Shown here in pieces: positions 1-9,792 of a DNA stretch of 34,485 nucleotides. The stretch covers positions 1-34,485 of the forward strand of contig CADBEA010000033.1 of assembly GCA_902793635.1 (NCBI GenBank), read 5' to 3'. The position numbers were made by a program, and so were the translations under genes. How positions within the stretch are numbered: position 1 is the stretch's first letter; each line of letters starts with the position of its first letter. The notes beneath the pieces were generated by a model. That model did not search any database. It was given only the letters and a program-made list of their open reading frames with translations, and had not been told where the DNA came from. The stretch is from an uncultured Erysipelotrichaceae bacterium (GTDB lineage: Bacteria > Bacillota_I > Bacilli_A > Erysipelotrichales > Erysipelotrichaceae).

Positions 1-803
1 CCCCGCATATCGACAAAGACGAGTCCTTCAGCATCGGTGATCTTCTTCACACAGTAATCCGGAACGATGGAAATGCCTTCCTCGGCCGCGACCATGATCA
101 GGATGGATTCGACGTCGGTGGAACGGCAGACGATTTGCGGCTGATAGCCGGCTTTGTGATACAGTTCCATGAAGATGGCGTCACCGTGATTGTCAATGTG
201 TTCGGAAGGGGACATGTAGATCAGCGGCTCGTTGCGCAGGTCAGTGCGGTCCAGATATTCCCGGCCGCCCAGCGGATGGGAGGCATACAGGACAGCTGTC
301 AGACGGGCTTTTTCGATGGGCAGTGCCTGATATTCCGGATTGATCTGCAGGCGGGTGGAGTCCCAGGTGAAAATGATGTCATATTCATCATTCTGCAGGC
401 CGGATGCCAGCCGGTCGGACGTGTCCCGGTAACAGGTCAGAAGAACATTGGGCAGCTGACGGTGAAAGGAACGCAGTGTATCGGAAAGGGCACTCCGTTC
501 ATACCCTTTGATGTAACCGATGCGCAGACTGCCGGAGATACCGCTGCTGGCTTCAGCAGCCCGGATCATGGCTTCATCGAGCCGGGAAAGAATACTGCGG
601 GCGTCCTTCAGAAAACTCTGGCCGGCCGCTGTCAGAGTGATCGGCCGGGTAGAACGGTTGATCAGCTGACATCCTATACTGTCTTCGAGTGCCTTGATCT
701 GCTGGGTCATGGCTGTCTGGGTAATATAGTTTTCCTCGGCGGCAGCCGAAAAGCTCCGGGCGGTGGCAACAGATATGAAATAACGCAGCTGGTTGATATT
801 CAT
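1..803 (-). CDS. LysR-family transcriptional regulator (3' end beyond window)
   Basis: Reading the minus strand from the ATG at 803 gives 267 residues open to the window edge, so the C-terminus is missing. The start MNINQLRYFISVA and the following helix-turn-helix with AAAEENYITQTAMTQQIKALE (about residues 18-38) are a textbook LysR DNA-binding domain, followed by the linker helix and a substrate-binding domain of periplasmic-binding-protein type (from about residue 90). A GGAG ribosome site lies just upstream of the ATG. The gene is divergent from the YitT-type membrane gene at 888, and a perfect palindrome of LysR-site geometry lies directly upstream, so autoregulation and control of the neighbour are the expected roles. 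The effector cannot be told from sequence. The family call is secure; the specific target is inference. Confidence 0.93.
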   Translation of the reverse strand, partial: MNINQLRYFISVATARSFSAAAEENYITQTAMTQQIKALEDSIGCQLINRSTRPITLTAAGQSFLKDARSILSRLDEAMIRAAEASSGISGSLRIGYIKGYERSALSDTLRSFHRQLPNVLLTCYRDTSDRLASGLQNDEYDIIFTWDSTRLQINPEYQALPIEKARLTAVLYASHPLGGREYLDRTDLRNEPLIYMSPSEHIDNHGDAIFMELYHKAGYQPQIVCRSTDVESILIMVAAEEGISIVPDYCVKKITDAEGLVFVDMR

Positions 804-812
804 AGAGACTCC

Positions 813-835
813 TAATATAAGTAAATCTTATATTA
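813..835. promoter_or_regulatory. Perfect inverted repeat, probable LysR operator
   Basis: Two perfect 9-base arms, TAATATAAG and CTTATATTA, are separated by TAAAT. The core contains the T-N11-A pattern typical of LysR-type sites (T at 818, A at 830). It lies 10 bp upstream of the lysR start codon and overlaps the inferred lysR transcription start, the arrangement of an autorepression site shared with a divergent target. Confidence 0.75.
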
Positions 836-863
836 TTATGCAGTAAACAGTCACTAAATTCAA
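835..863 (-). promoter_or_regulatory. Probable lysR promoter
   Basis: On the minus strand TTGAAT (plus 858-863) and CATAAT (plus 835-840) are 17 bp apart. The predicted start of transcription falls near 828, inside the palindrome at 813-835. Both hexamers deviate from consensus, so this is a moderate call. Confidence 0.5.
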
Positions 864-870
864 GAAAACA

Positions 871-890
871 CATGGTTTAATATAACCATG
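871..890. repeat. Inverted repeat covering the first start codon of the YitT-type gene
   Basis: CATGGTT (871-877) and AACCATG (884-890) are perfect 7-base arms around TAATAT. The right arm contains the ATG at 888. It could be a second operator, or an RNA hairpin that hides this start codon if transcription begins upstream of it. Confidence 0.5.
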
Positions 891-1541
891 AATCATATTA
901 ACAGAGATTACATGACAGTATTAAAGGAATATGCGGCGATTACAGCCGGCACGCTGCTGGTGGCTGCGGCGGTTGTCTATTATCTGATCCCGTGCCGTCT
1001 GGTGACAGGCAGTGTCTCCGGTCTGGCGCTGGTTCTGGACGAGATCGTTCCGCTTGGCGAGGATACGCTGGTTCTGATTCTGAACGTTCTCTGCCTGCTG
1101 GCCGGAATGAAAGCGTTCGGCCGCCGCTTCGGTATCCGTTCTGTCTATGTGTCTCTGCTTCTGCCGTTGTGCATGAAGATCCTGCCGGCTATTGTACAGC
1201 CTGTGAAGATGTACAGTCTGCCGTTGGCAGTTGTCTGTTTCCTGCTTCTGCTGACAGCCGGCCAGACGATCCTGTTTGAAAGCGGCACGGCTTCCGGCGG
1301 CATCGATACGATTGCTGAGATCCTCGCCCGCCGCACCGGTATCCGCACCGGCACAGCCATCGCGGCAGCCGGCATACTGACTTGTCTTACCGCGGCGCTT
1401 GTCTATGACTTCAAAGCGGTTCTGATCGGTATCGTCGTGACTGCCCTGAACGGCATTCTTCTGAATCTTGCTGTTCATCTGAAGACATGGCTGCGTGCCT
1501 TCCGGAATTCCGGCTTGGAAGAAGTTCCTGTATTGAAGTAA
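888..1541 (+). CDS. YitT-type (DUF161) integral membrane protein
   Basis: The 217-residue product is very hydrophobic, with five to six predicted membrane segments. It carries two YitT-family landmarks: a glycine-rich GSVSGLALVL segment near residue 41 and ASGGIDTIAEIL near residue 135. Family members are usually about 280-290 residues with a soluble DUF2179 domain at the C-terminus; here the protein stops after the membrane part. The function of the family is not established. The ATG at 888 has no recognisable ribosome site and sits inside an inverted repeat. The ATG at 912 (residue 9) follows a weak CAGAG and may be the real start. Divergent from the LysR gene and closed by its own terminator, it is the likely LysR target. 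Confidence 0.8.
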   Translation: MNHINRDYMTVLKEYAAITAGTLLVAAAVVYYLIPCRLVTGSVSGLALVLDEIVPLGEDTLVLILNVLCLLAGMKAFGRRFGIRSVYVSLLLPLCMKILPAIVQPVKMYSLPLAVVCFLLLLTAGQTILFESGTASGGIDTIAEILARRTGIRTGTAIAAAGILTCLTAALVYDFKAVLIGIVVTALNGILLNLAVHLKTWLRAFRNSGLEEVPVLK

Positions 1542-1547
1542 ACACTG

Positions 1548-1569
1548 ACCGGCTGATGCCGGTTTTTTT
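1548..1569 (+). terminator. Intrinsic terminator after the YitT-type gene
   Basis: ACCGGC and GCCGGT pair around a TGAT loop and are followed by seven T. It lies 7 bp after the stop codon. Confidence 0.9.
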
Positions 1570-1581
1570 CATAAAGTACGG

Positions 1582-1587
1582 TATAAT
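1582..1587 (+). promoter_or_regulatory. Candidate -10 box for the three-gene operon
   Basis: A perfect TATAAT lies about 35 bp upstream of the first gene of the operon and just after the preceding terminator. No good -35 hexamer is visible at 16-18 bp spacing, so the position is plausible but weakly supported. Confidence 0.45.
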
Positions 1588-1621
1588 GGTTGTAACGAAA
1601 TAATTGTTGAGGTGAATGGAT

Positions 1622-1981
1622 ATGCAAATACTGAAGATGCTGAAGAAAAAAGCAGGAATCGCCGATTTCAGCGATATCGTTTCTGTTTCCGCCGCCCGGG
1701 AAATGGCCATGCGCGGGGAACTGGAGCCACTGTATCTGATCGGTCTTCGTTTCGGCGGTGCTGAGGATCTCAGCAACTGCGTTTTCGTGCCGGTCGGAAT
1801 CGCCGCGATCAAGGATCAGTATGACGACGTCATTGAGGATCTGCTGCGGGAAGGCCGCATCAAAAGCTATTCCTGTGTGCCGGAATATAAGGGACGCAGT
1901 GCCATTCCGTTCCGGCTGACCATGAAGGCTTCCTCGCCGGAAGGCAGACCCGAATTCACTGAAACGATCAATATCTGGTAA
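1622..1981 (+). CDS. Conserved-looking protein of unknown function, 119 residues
   Basis: I do not recognise the family. The protein is soluble, slightly acidic, without signal peptide or membrane segment. It has a lysine-rich N-terminus (MQILKMLKKK) and a middle that reads like a small alpha/beta fold (LEPLYLIGLRFGG, then CVFVPVGIAAIKDQYDDVIEDLL). I chose the ATG at 1622 because GAGGTGA (1609-1615) is 9 nt away from it. The in-frame ATG at 1616 abuts that ribosome site and is less likely, but would add only two residues. It leads an operon with the kinase-like gene (14 bp gap) and the beta-glucosidase. Codon use matches its neighbours, so it is a real gene. Confidence 0.75.
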   Translation: MQILKMLKKKAGIADFSDIVSVSAAREMAMRGELEPLYLIGLRFGGAEDLSNCVFVPVGIAAIKDQYDDVIEDLLREGRIKSYSCVPEYKGRSAIPFRLTMKASSPEGRPEFTETINIW

Positions 1982-1995
1982 AGGAGAAATACTGT

Positions 1996-2652
1996 ATGGC
2001 TGAAGATATTCGCAAAGTAAAAGATGTCAGCGGCATCAAGGAATTCAATGCTGTCTATCAACTGCCGGACTGCGTGGTCCTGGACAGTGCCTATTGTTCA
2101 ATGGGACGCATGATCGGTTTCAAGGCGTGCCAGATCAGCGGATATACATATTATGATGCAAACACGCTGCTGGAACTTGTACCGCAGTACGGTGTCAGCA
2201 AAGACGACGTGGACCTCTATGAACAGAAACTGCGTACCCGTTCATTTACCGTGGAAGAACTGCAGGCTGATGAAGAATTTGTCAGACTGTCGAAGATCTT
2301 TGATGAGGCGGTGGATATCGCATTGAGCAAGGGCAGATGCCTGATCCACGACCGCGTCAGCAAGGAAGAAGTGCTGGCCAAGGGCTACAGCTGCGTCAGT
2401 GCCATGACGTATGCGACGGATATCAAAGCCAAGATCGTCAAAGCCAGAACTTCACCGATTTACGAGAATGTCAAAGATGACAGCGCGGTCATCGCCGGTA
2501 TCGCCGAAGAAGACATGATCCGCAGGAACTGGAAGCGCGGCCACAGCAAGTATGAGTGGGGCTGCCTGGAAACCTACGATATGGCATTGAACAGCGACGC
2601 GTTCGGACGTGACTTCACGGCTGAACTGCTGGCTTCCCTGATGAAACGGTAA
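1996..2652 (+). CDS. Cytidylate-kinase-like family protein with degenerate P-loop
   Basis: The 218-residue protein has the skeleton of the cytidylate-kinase-like family (PF13189 type). A nucleotide-loop position at residues 34-41 is followed by a helix, YYDANTLLEL, a VSKDDVDLYEQKL helix, a RCLIHDR strand and the C-terminal signature WGCLETYDMALNS (188-200), which mirrors the usual WG..xxYDLxxNS. Family members normally have GSGGREIG as the loop; here it reads CSMGRMIG, so the first glycine is lost and the second changed. Nucleotide binding may be reduced or gone. An AAGGAG site precedes the ATG by 9 nt. It is co-transcribed with a 6-phospho-beta-glucosidase, an unusual partnership. Family call by motif; loss of activity is inference. 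Confidence 0.7.
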   Translation: MAEDIRKVKDVSGIKEFNAVYQLPDCVVLDSAYCSMGRMIGFKACQISGYTYYDANTLLELVPQYGVSKDDVDLYEQKLRTRSFTVEELQADEEFVRLSKIFDEAVDIALSKGRCLIHDRVSKEEVLAKGYSCVSAMTYATDIKAKIVKARTSPIYENVKDDSAVIAGIAEEDMIRRNWKRGHSKYEWGCLETYDMALNSDAFGRDFTAELLASLMKR

Positions 2653-4125
<1,473 letters not shown>

Positions 4126-4128
<3 letters not shown>

Positions 4129-4147
4129 GCCCGGTATTCCGGGCTTA
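4126..4147 (+). terminator. Perfect hairpin after bglA, probable terminator
   Basis: TAAGCCCGG and CCGGGCTTA (9 perfect pairs) flank a TATT loop and include the bglA stop codon. The following tract (TGATATATTT) is only moderately U-rich, so termination may be incomplete. Confidence 0.7.
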
Positions 4148-4157
4148 TGATATATTT

Positions 4158-4172
4158 CGACAGAATTTGTCG
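4158..4172. promoter_or_regulatory. Operator copy 1 upstream of the ROK gene
   Basis: CGACA-GAATT-TGTCG is an inverted repeat with perfect 5-base arms. A near copy lies 53 bp downstream at 4211. The two sit either side of the promoter, about five helical turns apart. Confidence 0.6.
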
Positions 4173-4180
4173 TAAATCGG

Positions 4181-4209
4181 TTGACAGATCTTTCCGTAAA
4201 ATATATGAT
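4181..4209 (+). promoter_or_regulatory. Strong sigma-A-type promoter of the ROK gene
   Basis: TTGACA (4181-4186) and TATGAT (4204-4209) are 17 bp apart. The predicted start, near 4216, falls inside operator copy 2. Confidence 0.85.
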
Positions 4210-4210
4210 A

Positions 4211-4225
4211 CGACAGAACGTGACG
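4211..4225. promoter_or_regulatory. Operator copy 2 over the transcription start
   Basis: CGACA-GAACG-TGACG repeats the 4158 site. The left arm and the next three bases are identical, and the right arm has one change. Lying directly after the -10 box, a protein bound here would block initiation. Confidence 0.55.
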
Positions 4226-4244
4226 AAATAGTAAAAGAGGGTTT

Positions 4245-4247
4245 ATG
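4245..4247 (+). promoter_or_regulatory. Start choice for the ROK gene
   Basis: AGAGGG lies 5-6 nt before this ATG, and no competing start codon fits the promoter at 4181-4209. This fixes the N-terminus so that the winged helix-turn-helix begins within the first 15 residues. Confidence 0.75.
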
Positions 4248-5189
4248 GCAGGAATCAGTGATCTGAAAATGGAAAATATCCGTGATGTCAGGGCCTGTTT
4301 CTATACAGGCGGGACATGGACGAAGAATCAGCTGAGCCGGAAGACGGGGCTGTCGCTGGCCGGAACGACAAATGTGCTGAAGTATCTTCTTGAGAAGAAG
4401 GAGATCCTGCAGAGCGGCAAGGCAGCATCCAAAGCCGGCCGGAAATCGAAGCAGTATATCCTGAATCCGGACAGTTGTCATATCGGTACAGTCAAGATCA
4501 TGTATGGCCGCTGGAATCACAACGTTGAAATCGCCGCCATGCGGCTCAACGGTGAATGCATGCTGTCGGAAAGCGCCGGTGACACACTGTGTGACAGTGC
4601 CTTTCTGATGAACATGATCAGGATCCTTCTCAAGGAAGATCCGCTGATATCGGTGCTGGCCATTTCACTGCCCGGCACAGCCAGTAACGGCCGCATTGAA
4701 ACATGTGACGTCGCGGCTTTGGAAGGCATTGATCTTGGTACCATGATCGATCAGGAATTCAATGTTCCGTATATGATCGAAAATGATGTCAATACGGCCT
4801 GCATCGGTTTTGGCAGCGACCATCCGGATATCAGAAATCTGGCTCTGATCTATCAGCCGGAAATGTCACTGACCGGCTGCGGCATTATGATCAACGGCAC
4901 GTTGTATAACGGCTGCCGTCATGCGGCCGGTGAAATCAAGCATATGCCGCTGCGGGAAGCGAACGACCCGGTATCGCTCATGCAGGCACAGATCGAAGCA
5001 TTGTGCGCTGTGCTGAATCCGGAAATGATCGGCTGGTACAGCGATGTGATCATCGGTGATCCGGATTTCTCCGCCCGCCTCAGACTGCCGGAGCAGCTGA
5101 AGTGTGAAACGGTGAAACTGAGCGGCTTCACAGAACTGATCGACCGCGGTCTGTTTGGCATCGGCATGCGGACACTTGTATATCTTTAA
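4245..5189 (+). CDS. ROK-family transcriptional regulator
   Basis: The 314 residues combine an N-terminal winged helix-turn-helix (residues about 10-70, with TKNQLSRKTGLSLAGTTNVL as recognition region) and an actin-like ROK domain. The ROK part shows LAISLPGTASNG, the IENDVNTACIGF strand (equivalent of the ENDxN motif of sugar kinases) and GCGIMINGTLYNG. The N-terminal DxGGT phosphate loop and the cysteine zinc motif of ROK kinases are missing, and the domain is shorter than the usual 380-400 residue regulators, so it should be a sugar-sensing repressor without kinase activity. Its promoter is flanked by two copies of a CGACA-N5-TGTCG site, which suggests autoregulation. The gene sits between bglA and a sugar O-acetyltransferase, consistent with control of beta-glucoside use. 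The sugar ligand is unknown. Confidence 0.85.
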   Translation: MAGISDLKMENIRDVRACFYTGGTWTKNQLSRKTGLSLAGTTNVLKYLLEKKEILQSGKAASKAGRKSKQYILNPDSCHIGTVKIMYGRWNHNVEIAAMRLNGECMLSESAGDTLCDSAFLMNMIRILLKEDPLISVLAISLPGTASNGRIETCDVAALEGIDLGTMIDQEFNVPYMIENDVNTACIGFGSDHPDIRNLALIYQPEMSLTGCGIMINGTLYNGCRHAAGEIKHMPLREANDPVSLMQAQIEALCAVLNPEMIGWYSDVIIGDPDFSARLRLPEQLKCETVKLSGFTELIDRGLFGIGMRTLVYL

Positions 5190-5216
5190 ACGTATGATTC
5201 AGAAAAGGAGACAAGA

Positions 5217-6089
5217 ATGATTACGGATTATCATATTCACTGTGAATTCTCTGATGACTCCAGAGAAACAATGGATGCGCAGATCAGGCGGGCCATTGAA
5301 CTTGGTCTGGATGAGATCTGTTTTACCGATCATGTCGACTACGGCATCAAAAAAGACTGGGACGAAGGTGATATCGTCTGGCGCGGTGGCGACGGCATCG
5401 GGACATCGGTTGACGAAATGGATCCCTGTGCCAACGTCAACTATCCTGAATACTTCGCCAAGATCGACCGCATGCGTGAGACATACAAGGGAAAGATCGT
5501 CATTAAAAAAGGTCTGGAATTCGGCATTCAGACGGTCACGCTTGATCAGTACAGAAAACTGTATGCGAAATACCGTGATCAGCTGGACTTTGTTCTGCTG
5601 TCCATGCACCAGGTGGACAACCTGGAATTCTGGACCCAGGACTTCCAGCGCGGCAGAAGTCAGAAGGAATACAACGAGAAGTATTATCAGGAAATCTACG
5701 ACGTCATGAAGCAATTCAAGGACTACAGTGTACTGGCACATCTGGACCTGCTGGTCCGCTATGATCCGGCCGGCCGCTATCCGTTTGAAAACTGCCGTGA
5801 TCAGATCGCCGAGATTCTGAAACTGGCGATTCACGACGGCAAGGGCATTGAACTGAATACGTCTTCCTGGCATTACGGTCTTGATGACATTCAGCCGAGC
5901 CGTGATATCTGGCGGCTGTATAAAGACCTTGGCGGCAGGATCCTGACGATCGGATCAGACGCCCATACCACCCGATTCCTGGCGGATCATATGCAGGACG
6001 CAATGAAGATCCTCCACGGAGAACTCGGATTTGAAGAGTTCTGCACATTTGATCATATGAAGCCGATCTTCCACAGGTTTGAATCATGA
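5217..6089 (+). CDS. PHP-domain phosphoesterase, histidinol-phosphatase (HisK/HisJ) type
   Basis: The 290-residue protein opens with MITDYHIHCEFSDDS, giving the HxH metal pair (His6, His8), then FTDHVDY (Asp38, His39), Glu101, His131, His175 and the closing GSDAH pair (Asp248, His250). This is a complete trinuclear PHP site, so the enzyme should be an active metal-dependent phosphatase. Length and order match histidinol-phosphate phosphatases that remove phosphate in histidine synthesis. However, no other his gene is in the window and the neighbours are sugar genes, so another small phospho-substrate is possible. AAAGGAG lies 6 nt before the ATG. Its stop overlaps the next start by 4 bp, a sign of translational coupling with the acetyltransferase. 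Confidence 0.85.
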   Translation: MITDYHIHCEFSDDSRETMDAQIRRAIELGLDEICFTDHVDYGIKKDWDEGDIVWRGGDGIGTSVDEMDPCANVNYPEYFAKIDRMRETYKGKIVIKKGLEFGIQTVTLDQYRKLYAKYRDQLDFVLLSMHQVDNLEFWTQDFQRGRSQKEYNEKYYQEIYDVMKQFKDYSVLAHLDLLVRYDPAGRYPFENCRDQIAEILKLAIHDGKGIELNTSSWHYGLDDIQPSRDIWRLYKDLGGRILTIGSDAHTTRFLADHMQDAMKILHGELGFEEFCTFDHMKPIFHRFES

Positions 6090-6667
6090 TGAGTGAAAAA
6101 GAAAAAATGCTGGCGGGAAACTGGTACGACGCCAACTACAATGAAGAACTGATTGCCCTGCGTAAAAGGGCACAGTCGTTATGCACGGAACTCAGTGCTG
6201 TGCCGCCGACCAATGAGGAAGCACGGCAGGAACTGCTGCAGAAACTGTTCGGCAGGATCAACGACCATCTGGATCTGATTACGCCGTTCTTCTGTGACTA
6301 CGGCACCAATATCCATCTTGGTTCCTATGTTTTCATCAACACCAACTGCTATCTGATGGACTGCGCTGACATCACGATCGGCGACCATACCTTTATCGGC
6401 CCGTTCTGCGGCATCTACACAGCATCACATCCGATGCAGTATAAATACCGCAATCAGGGACTCGAGAAGGCTTCACCGGTAAAGATCGGTGACAACTGCT
6501 GGATCGGTGCCAATGTCAGTATCCTGCCGGGTGTGACAGTCGGCAGCGGCTGTGTGATCGCCGCCGGAGCAGTAGTCACGCATGACCTGCCGGACAATGT
6601 TCTGGCTGCCGGTGTACCGGCCAGTGTCGTCCGTGTCATTGATCAGGATGCACCGCTGGAAGAATAA
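6086..6667 (+). CDS. Sugar O-acetyltransferase, NodL/LacA/Maa type
   Basis: Transfers acetyl from acetyl-CoA to the 6-hydroxyl of maltose, glucose or galactoside-type sugars, often viewed as detoxification of unmetabolised sugar. The 193 residues fit the family (183-200). The N-terminal MSEKEKMLAGNWYDANY helix region is characteristic. The left-handed beta-helix of hexapeptide repeats runs from about residue 70 to 180, and the catalytic histidine is His115 in YTASHPMQ. VKIGDNCWIGANVSILPGV is the classic C-terminal repeat. The ATG at 6086 overlaps the previous stop codon; a second ATG at 6089 is equivalent. It ends the ROK-led operon before a strong terminator. Confidence 0.92.
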   Translation: MMSEKEKMLAGNWYDANYNEELIALRKRAQSLCTELSAVPPTNEEARQELLQKLFGRINDHLDLITPFFCDYGTNIHLGSYVFINTNCYLMDCADITIGDHTFIGPFCGIYTASHPMQYKYRNQGLEKASPVKIGDNCWIGANVSILPGVTVGSGCVIAAGAVVTHDLPDNVLAAGVPASVVRVIDQDAPLEE

Positions 6668-6713
6668 CACCGCTTCCGGCTGAATGAATTTATTGATTCC
6701 ACTGATACAGAAA

Positions 6714-6746
6714 CACAGACAGTCAATTTGACTGTCTGTGCTTTTT
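6714..6746. terminator. Intrinsic terminator between convergent genes
   Basis: CACAGACAGTCA and TGACTGTCTGTG form 12 perfect pairs around ATT, followed by TTTTT on the plus strand. On the minus strand the tail is only TTTCT, so it should serve the acetyltransferase operon well and cutC less well. Confidence 0.9.
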
Positions 6747-6747
6747 A

Positions 6748-7452
6748 TTATTCGGATAAGACATGCAGTACGGCGCGGATCTTTTCCGCATCGACAGCAT
6801 AGTAGTCTTCCAGATCATGAAGAGAGGACTTCGCTGACATATGCAGCTGGCGGATGCCGGTTTCCTGTACCGTCTGTAAGGCATTGGCCGCGCTGACGCC
6901 GCCGCCCGGCAGGATCTCGATACAGCTGCCGTATGTTTCATGCAGGGTTTTCAGCAGGGGAAAGCCGGGAATGACGGAGTCCTCTTTACCGCTGGTCAGT
7001 ATGCGGTCGATCTGACAGGAAAGCAGGGTCTCGATGGCTGCGAAGGGATCTTCCGCGGCATCGAATGCTTTATGGAAGACAGCTTCCTTCTGATAGGAAT
7101 GGATCAGTTCAGCCATTTTTCGGGTATTTGCTTCATCAACCGATCCGTCTTCCTGCAGAAAGCCGAAGACAATGCCGTCGGCGCCGTTCTTCAGAAAGAC
7201 TTCCGCATCGGCGAACATCATTTCCTTTTCGGTTTCCGTATAGCAGAACCCGGCCGGCCGCGGCCGTACCATGGCAATGATCTTTTTGTCAGTGGCTTTC
7301 CGGGCAGCACGCATCAGGGAAAAAGAAGGTGTCAGACCGCCCAGTTCGAGGGCGCAGTTCAGTTCGATCCTGTCGACTTCGGGGATGGCACATGCCGTCA
7401 GTACGTCGTCGTAGCTGCCGCAGCATATCTCAATTGTAATTCCGTTGATCAT
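6748..7452 (-). CDS. cutC: CutC-family protein (PF03932)
   Basis: The family was first linked to copper tolerance, but its biochemical role is unsettled; it folds as a TIM barrel. The 234 residues show ITIEICCGSYDDVLTA at the N-terminus, RIELNCALELGGLTPS, the MVRPRPAGFCYTETE strand-loop, VFHKAFDAAEDP, RILTSGKE and the ILPGGGVSAAN phosphate-type loop, all usual for CutC. I place the start at 7452 because AGGAG lies 5-6 nt upstream of it on the minus strand. An upstream in-frame ATG would begin inside the purA terminator and has no ribosome site. The gene lies 38 bp after purA on the same strand but behind a hairpin with a U tract. Confidence 0.9.
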   Translation of the reverse strand: MINGITIEICCGSYDDVLTACAIPEVDRIELNCALELGGLTPSFSLMRAARKATDKKIIAMVRPRPAGFCYTETEKEMMFADAEVFLKNGADGIVFGFLQEDGSVDEANTRKMAELIHSYQKEAVFHKAFDAAEDPFAAIETLLSCQIDRILTSGKEDSVIPGFPLLKTLHETYGSCIEILPGGGVSAANALQTVQETGIRQLHMSAKSSLHDLEDYYAVDAEKIRAVLHVLSE

Positions 7453-7464
7453 ATGATCTCCTGT

Positions 7465-7488
7465 AAAAAAGTGACGGTATTCCGCCAC
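7465..7488 (-). terminator. Intrinsic terminator between purA and cutC
   Basis: On the minus strand GTGGCGG and CCGTCAC pair (one G-U) around AATA and are followed by six T. It starts 3 bp after the purA stop codon. Confidence 0.85.
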
Positions 7489-7490
7489 TA

Positions 7491-8777
<1,287 letters not shown>

Positions 8778-8888
8778 TCAGTTTCTCCTTATGTTCTTTG
8801 ACTGAACAATGATAGCACAAACAGCCGGCAGATAAAATCCAAAGAAGTTTTTTTGAATAAAGTGTATGATTATGTGGAGGTGATGAAA

Positions 8889-9734
8889 ATGAGTGAAAAT
8901 GTTAACAGTGAAAACTGCAGCCATCATTGTGAAGGCTGTTCTGTAGAAAACTGCGGTGCCCGTCAGAATCCGCAAAGTCTGCTGATCGAACCGGATTCCC
9001 GTTCTTCGATTCGCCGGATCATCGGCGTTGTGTCCGGCAAAGGCGGTGTTGGCAAATCCTTCGTGACATCGATGCTGGCTGCCGAGATGCAAAGACGCGG
9101 CAAGAGAACAGCAGTTCTGGACGGCGATATTACCGGCCCGAGCCAGGGAAAGGCGTTCGGTATCAAAGAAAAGGCTTATGGTGACGGCGAACTGATCATT
9201 CCGGCTTATACCAAAAGCGGTATTCAGCTGATCAGCACGAATATGCTGCTGGAAAATGACGATACGCCGGTTTTATGGCGCGGCCCGATGGTTGCCAATA
9301 TTCTCAAGCAGTTCTATCAGGAAGTTTACTGGAATAACGTAGACGTCATGTTTGTTGACATGCCGCCGGGAACCAGTGATGTACCGCTGACTCTGTTCCA
9401 GTCATTCAAGCTGGACGGCATCATTGTCGTGACCAGCCCGCAGGAACTGGTATCGATGATCGTCGAGAAGGCCATCAACATGGCCAACGCCATGAATGTC
9501 AAAGTTCTCGGTCTGATCGAGAACATGTCCTATGTGGAATGCCCGAAGTGCCATGAAAAGATGTATGTCTTCGGCAAGTCCCACATCGACGCCACGGCTG
9601 ACAAATTCAATCTGCCTGTGCTGGCCCGTATTCCGCTTGATCCGGCGATTGCCGAGGCAAGCGATGCCGGCACGATCGAAGATATTGAAGTCCCGCAGAT
9701 CAAAGAAGCGGTCGATTTCATCGAAAATCTTTGA
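8889..9734 (+). CDS. Mrp/NBP35-type Fe-S cluster carrier ATPase
   Basis: A soluble P-loop ATPase that carries and transfers [4Fe-4S] clusters. In the 281 residues the deviant Walker A loop SGKGGVGKS is at 49-57, VLDGDITGPSQG at 77-87, the Walker B-like DMPPGTSD at 158-165, and the bridging CPKC motif at 218-221 that binds a cluster between two subunits. The N-terminus adds four cysteines (Cys10, 14, 17, 22) spaced C-X3-C-X2-C-X4-C, reminiscent of the N-terminal cluster of NBP35. I chose the ATG at 8889 because GGAGGTGA (8876-8883) is correctly placed for it; longer in-frame starts lie upstream of that site. It stands alone between purA and the two-component system and ends in a direct repeat. 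Confidence 0.92.
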   Translation: MSENVNSENCSHHCEGCSVENCGARQNPQSLLIEPDSRSSIRRIIGVVSGKGGVGKSFVTSMLAAEMQRRGKRTAVLDGDITGPSQGKAFGIKEKAYGDGELIIPAYTKSGIQLISTNMLLENDDTPVLWRGPMVANILKQFYQEVYWNNVDVMFVDMPPGTSDVPLTLFQSFKLDGIIVVTSPQELVSMIVEKAINMANAMNVKVLGLIENMSYVECPKCHEKMYVFGKSHIDATADKFNLPVLARIPLDPAIAEASDAGTIEDIEVPQIKEAVDFIENL

Positions 9735-9738
9735 TTTC

Positions 9739-9755
9739 TTCACAGAGAGTTCACA
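9739..9755 (+). promoter_or_regulatory. TTCACA direct repeat, possible response-regulator box
   Basis: Two TTCACA hexamers are separated by GAGAG, an 11-bp period that fits tandem binding by OmpR/PhoB-type regulators. In Bacillus, PhoP boxes are TT(A/C/T)ACA repeats with similar spacing. A GATACT -10 candidate (9771-9776) lies 15 bp downstream, and the regulator gene starts at 9793, so autoregulation is likely. Confidence 0.5.
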
Positions 9756-9792
9756 TTAGCCTGTCAGACTGATACTGCAAAGGAGAACGACA

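Noticed and set aside
135-815. A 226-residue plus-strand frame at the left edge
   Set aside because: It is antisense to the LysR gene, whose helix-turn-helix and ribosome site are clear.
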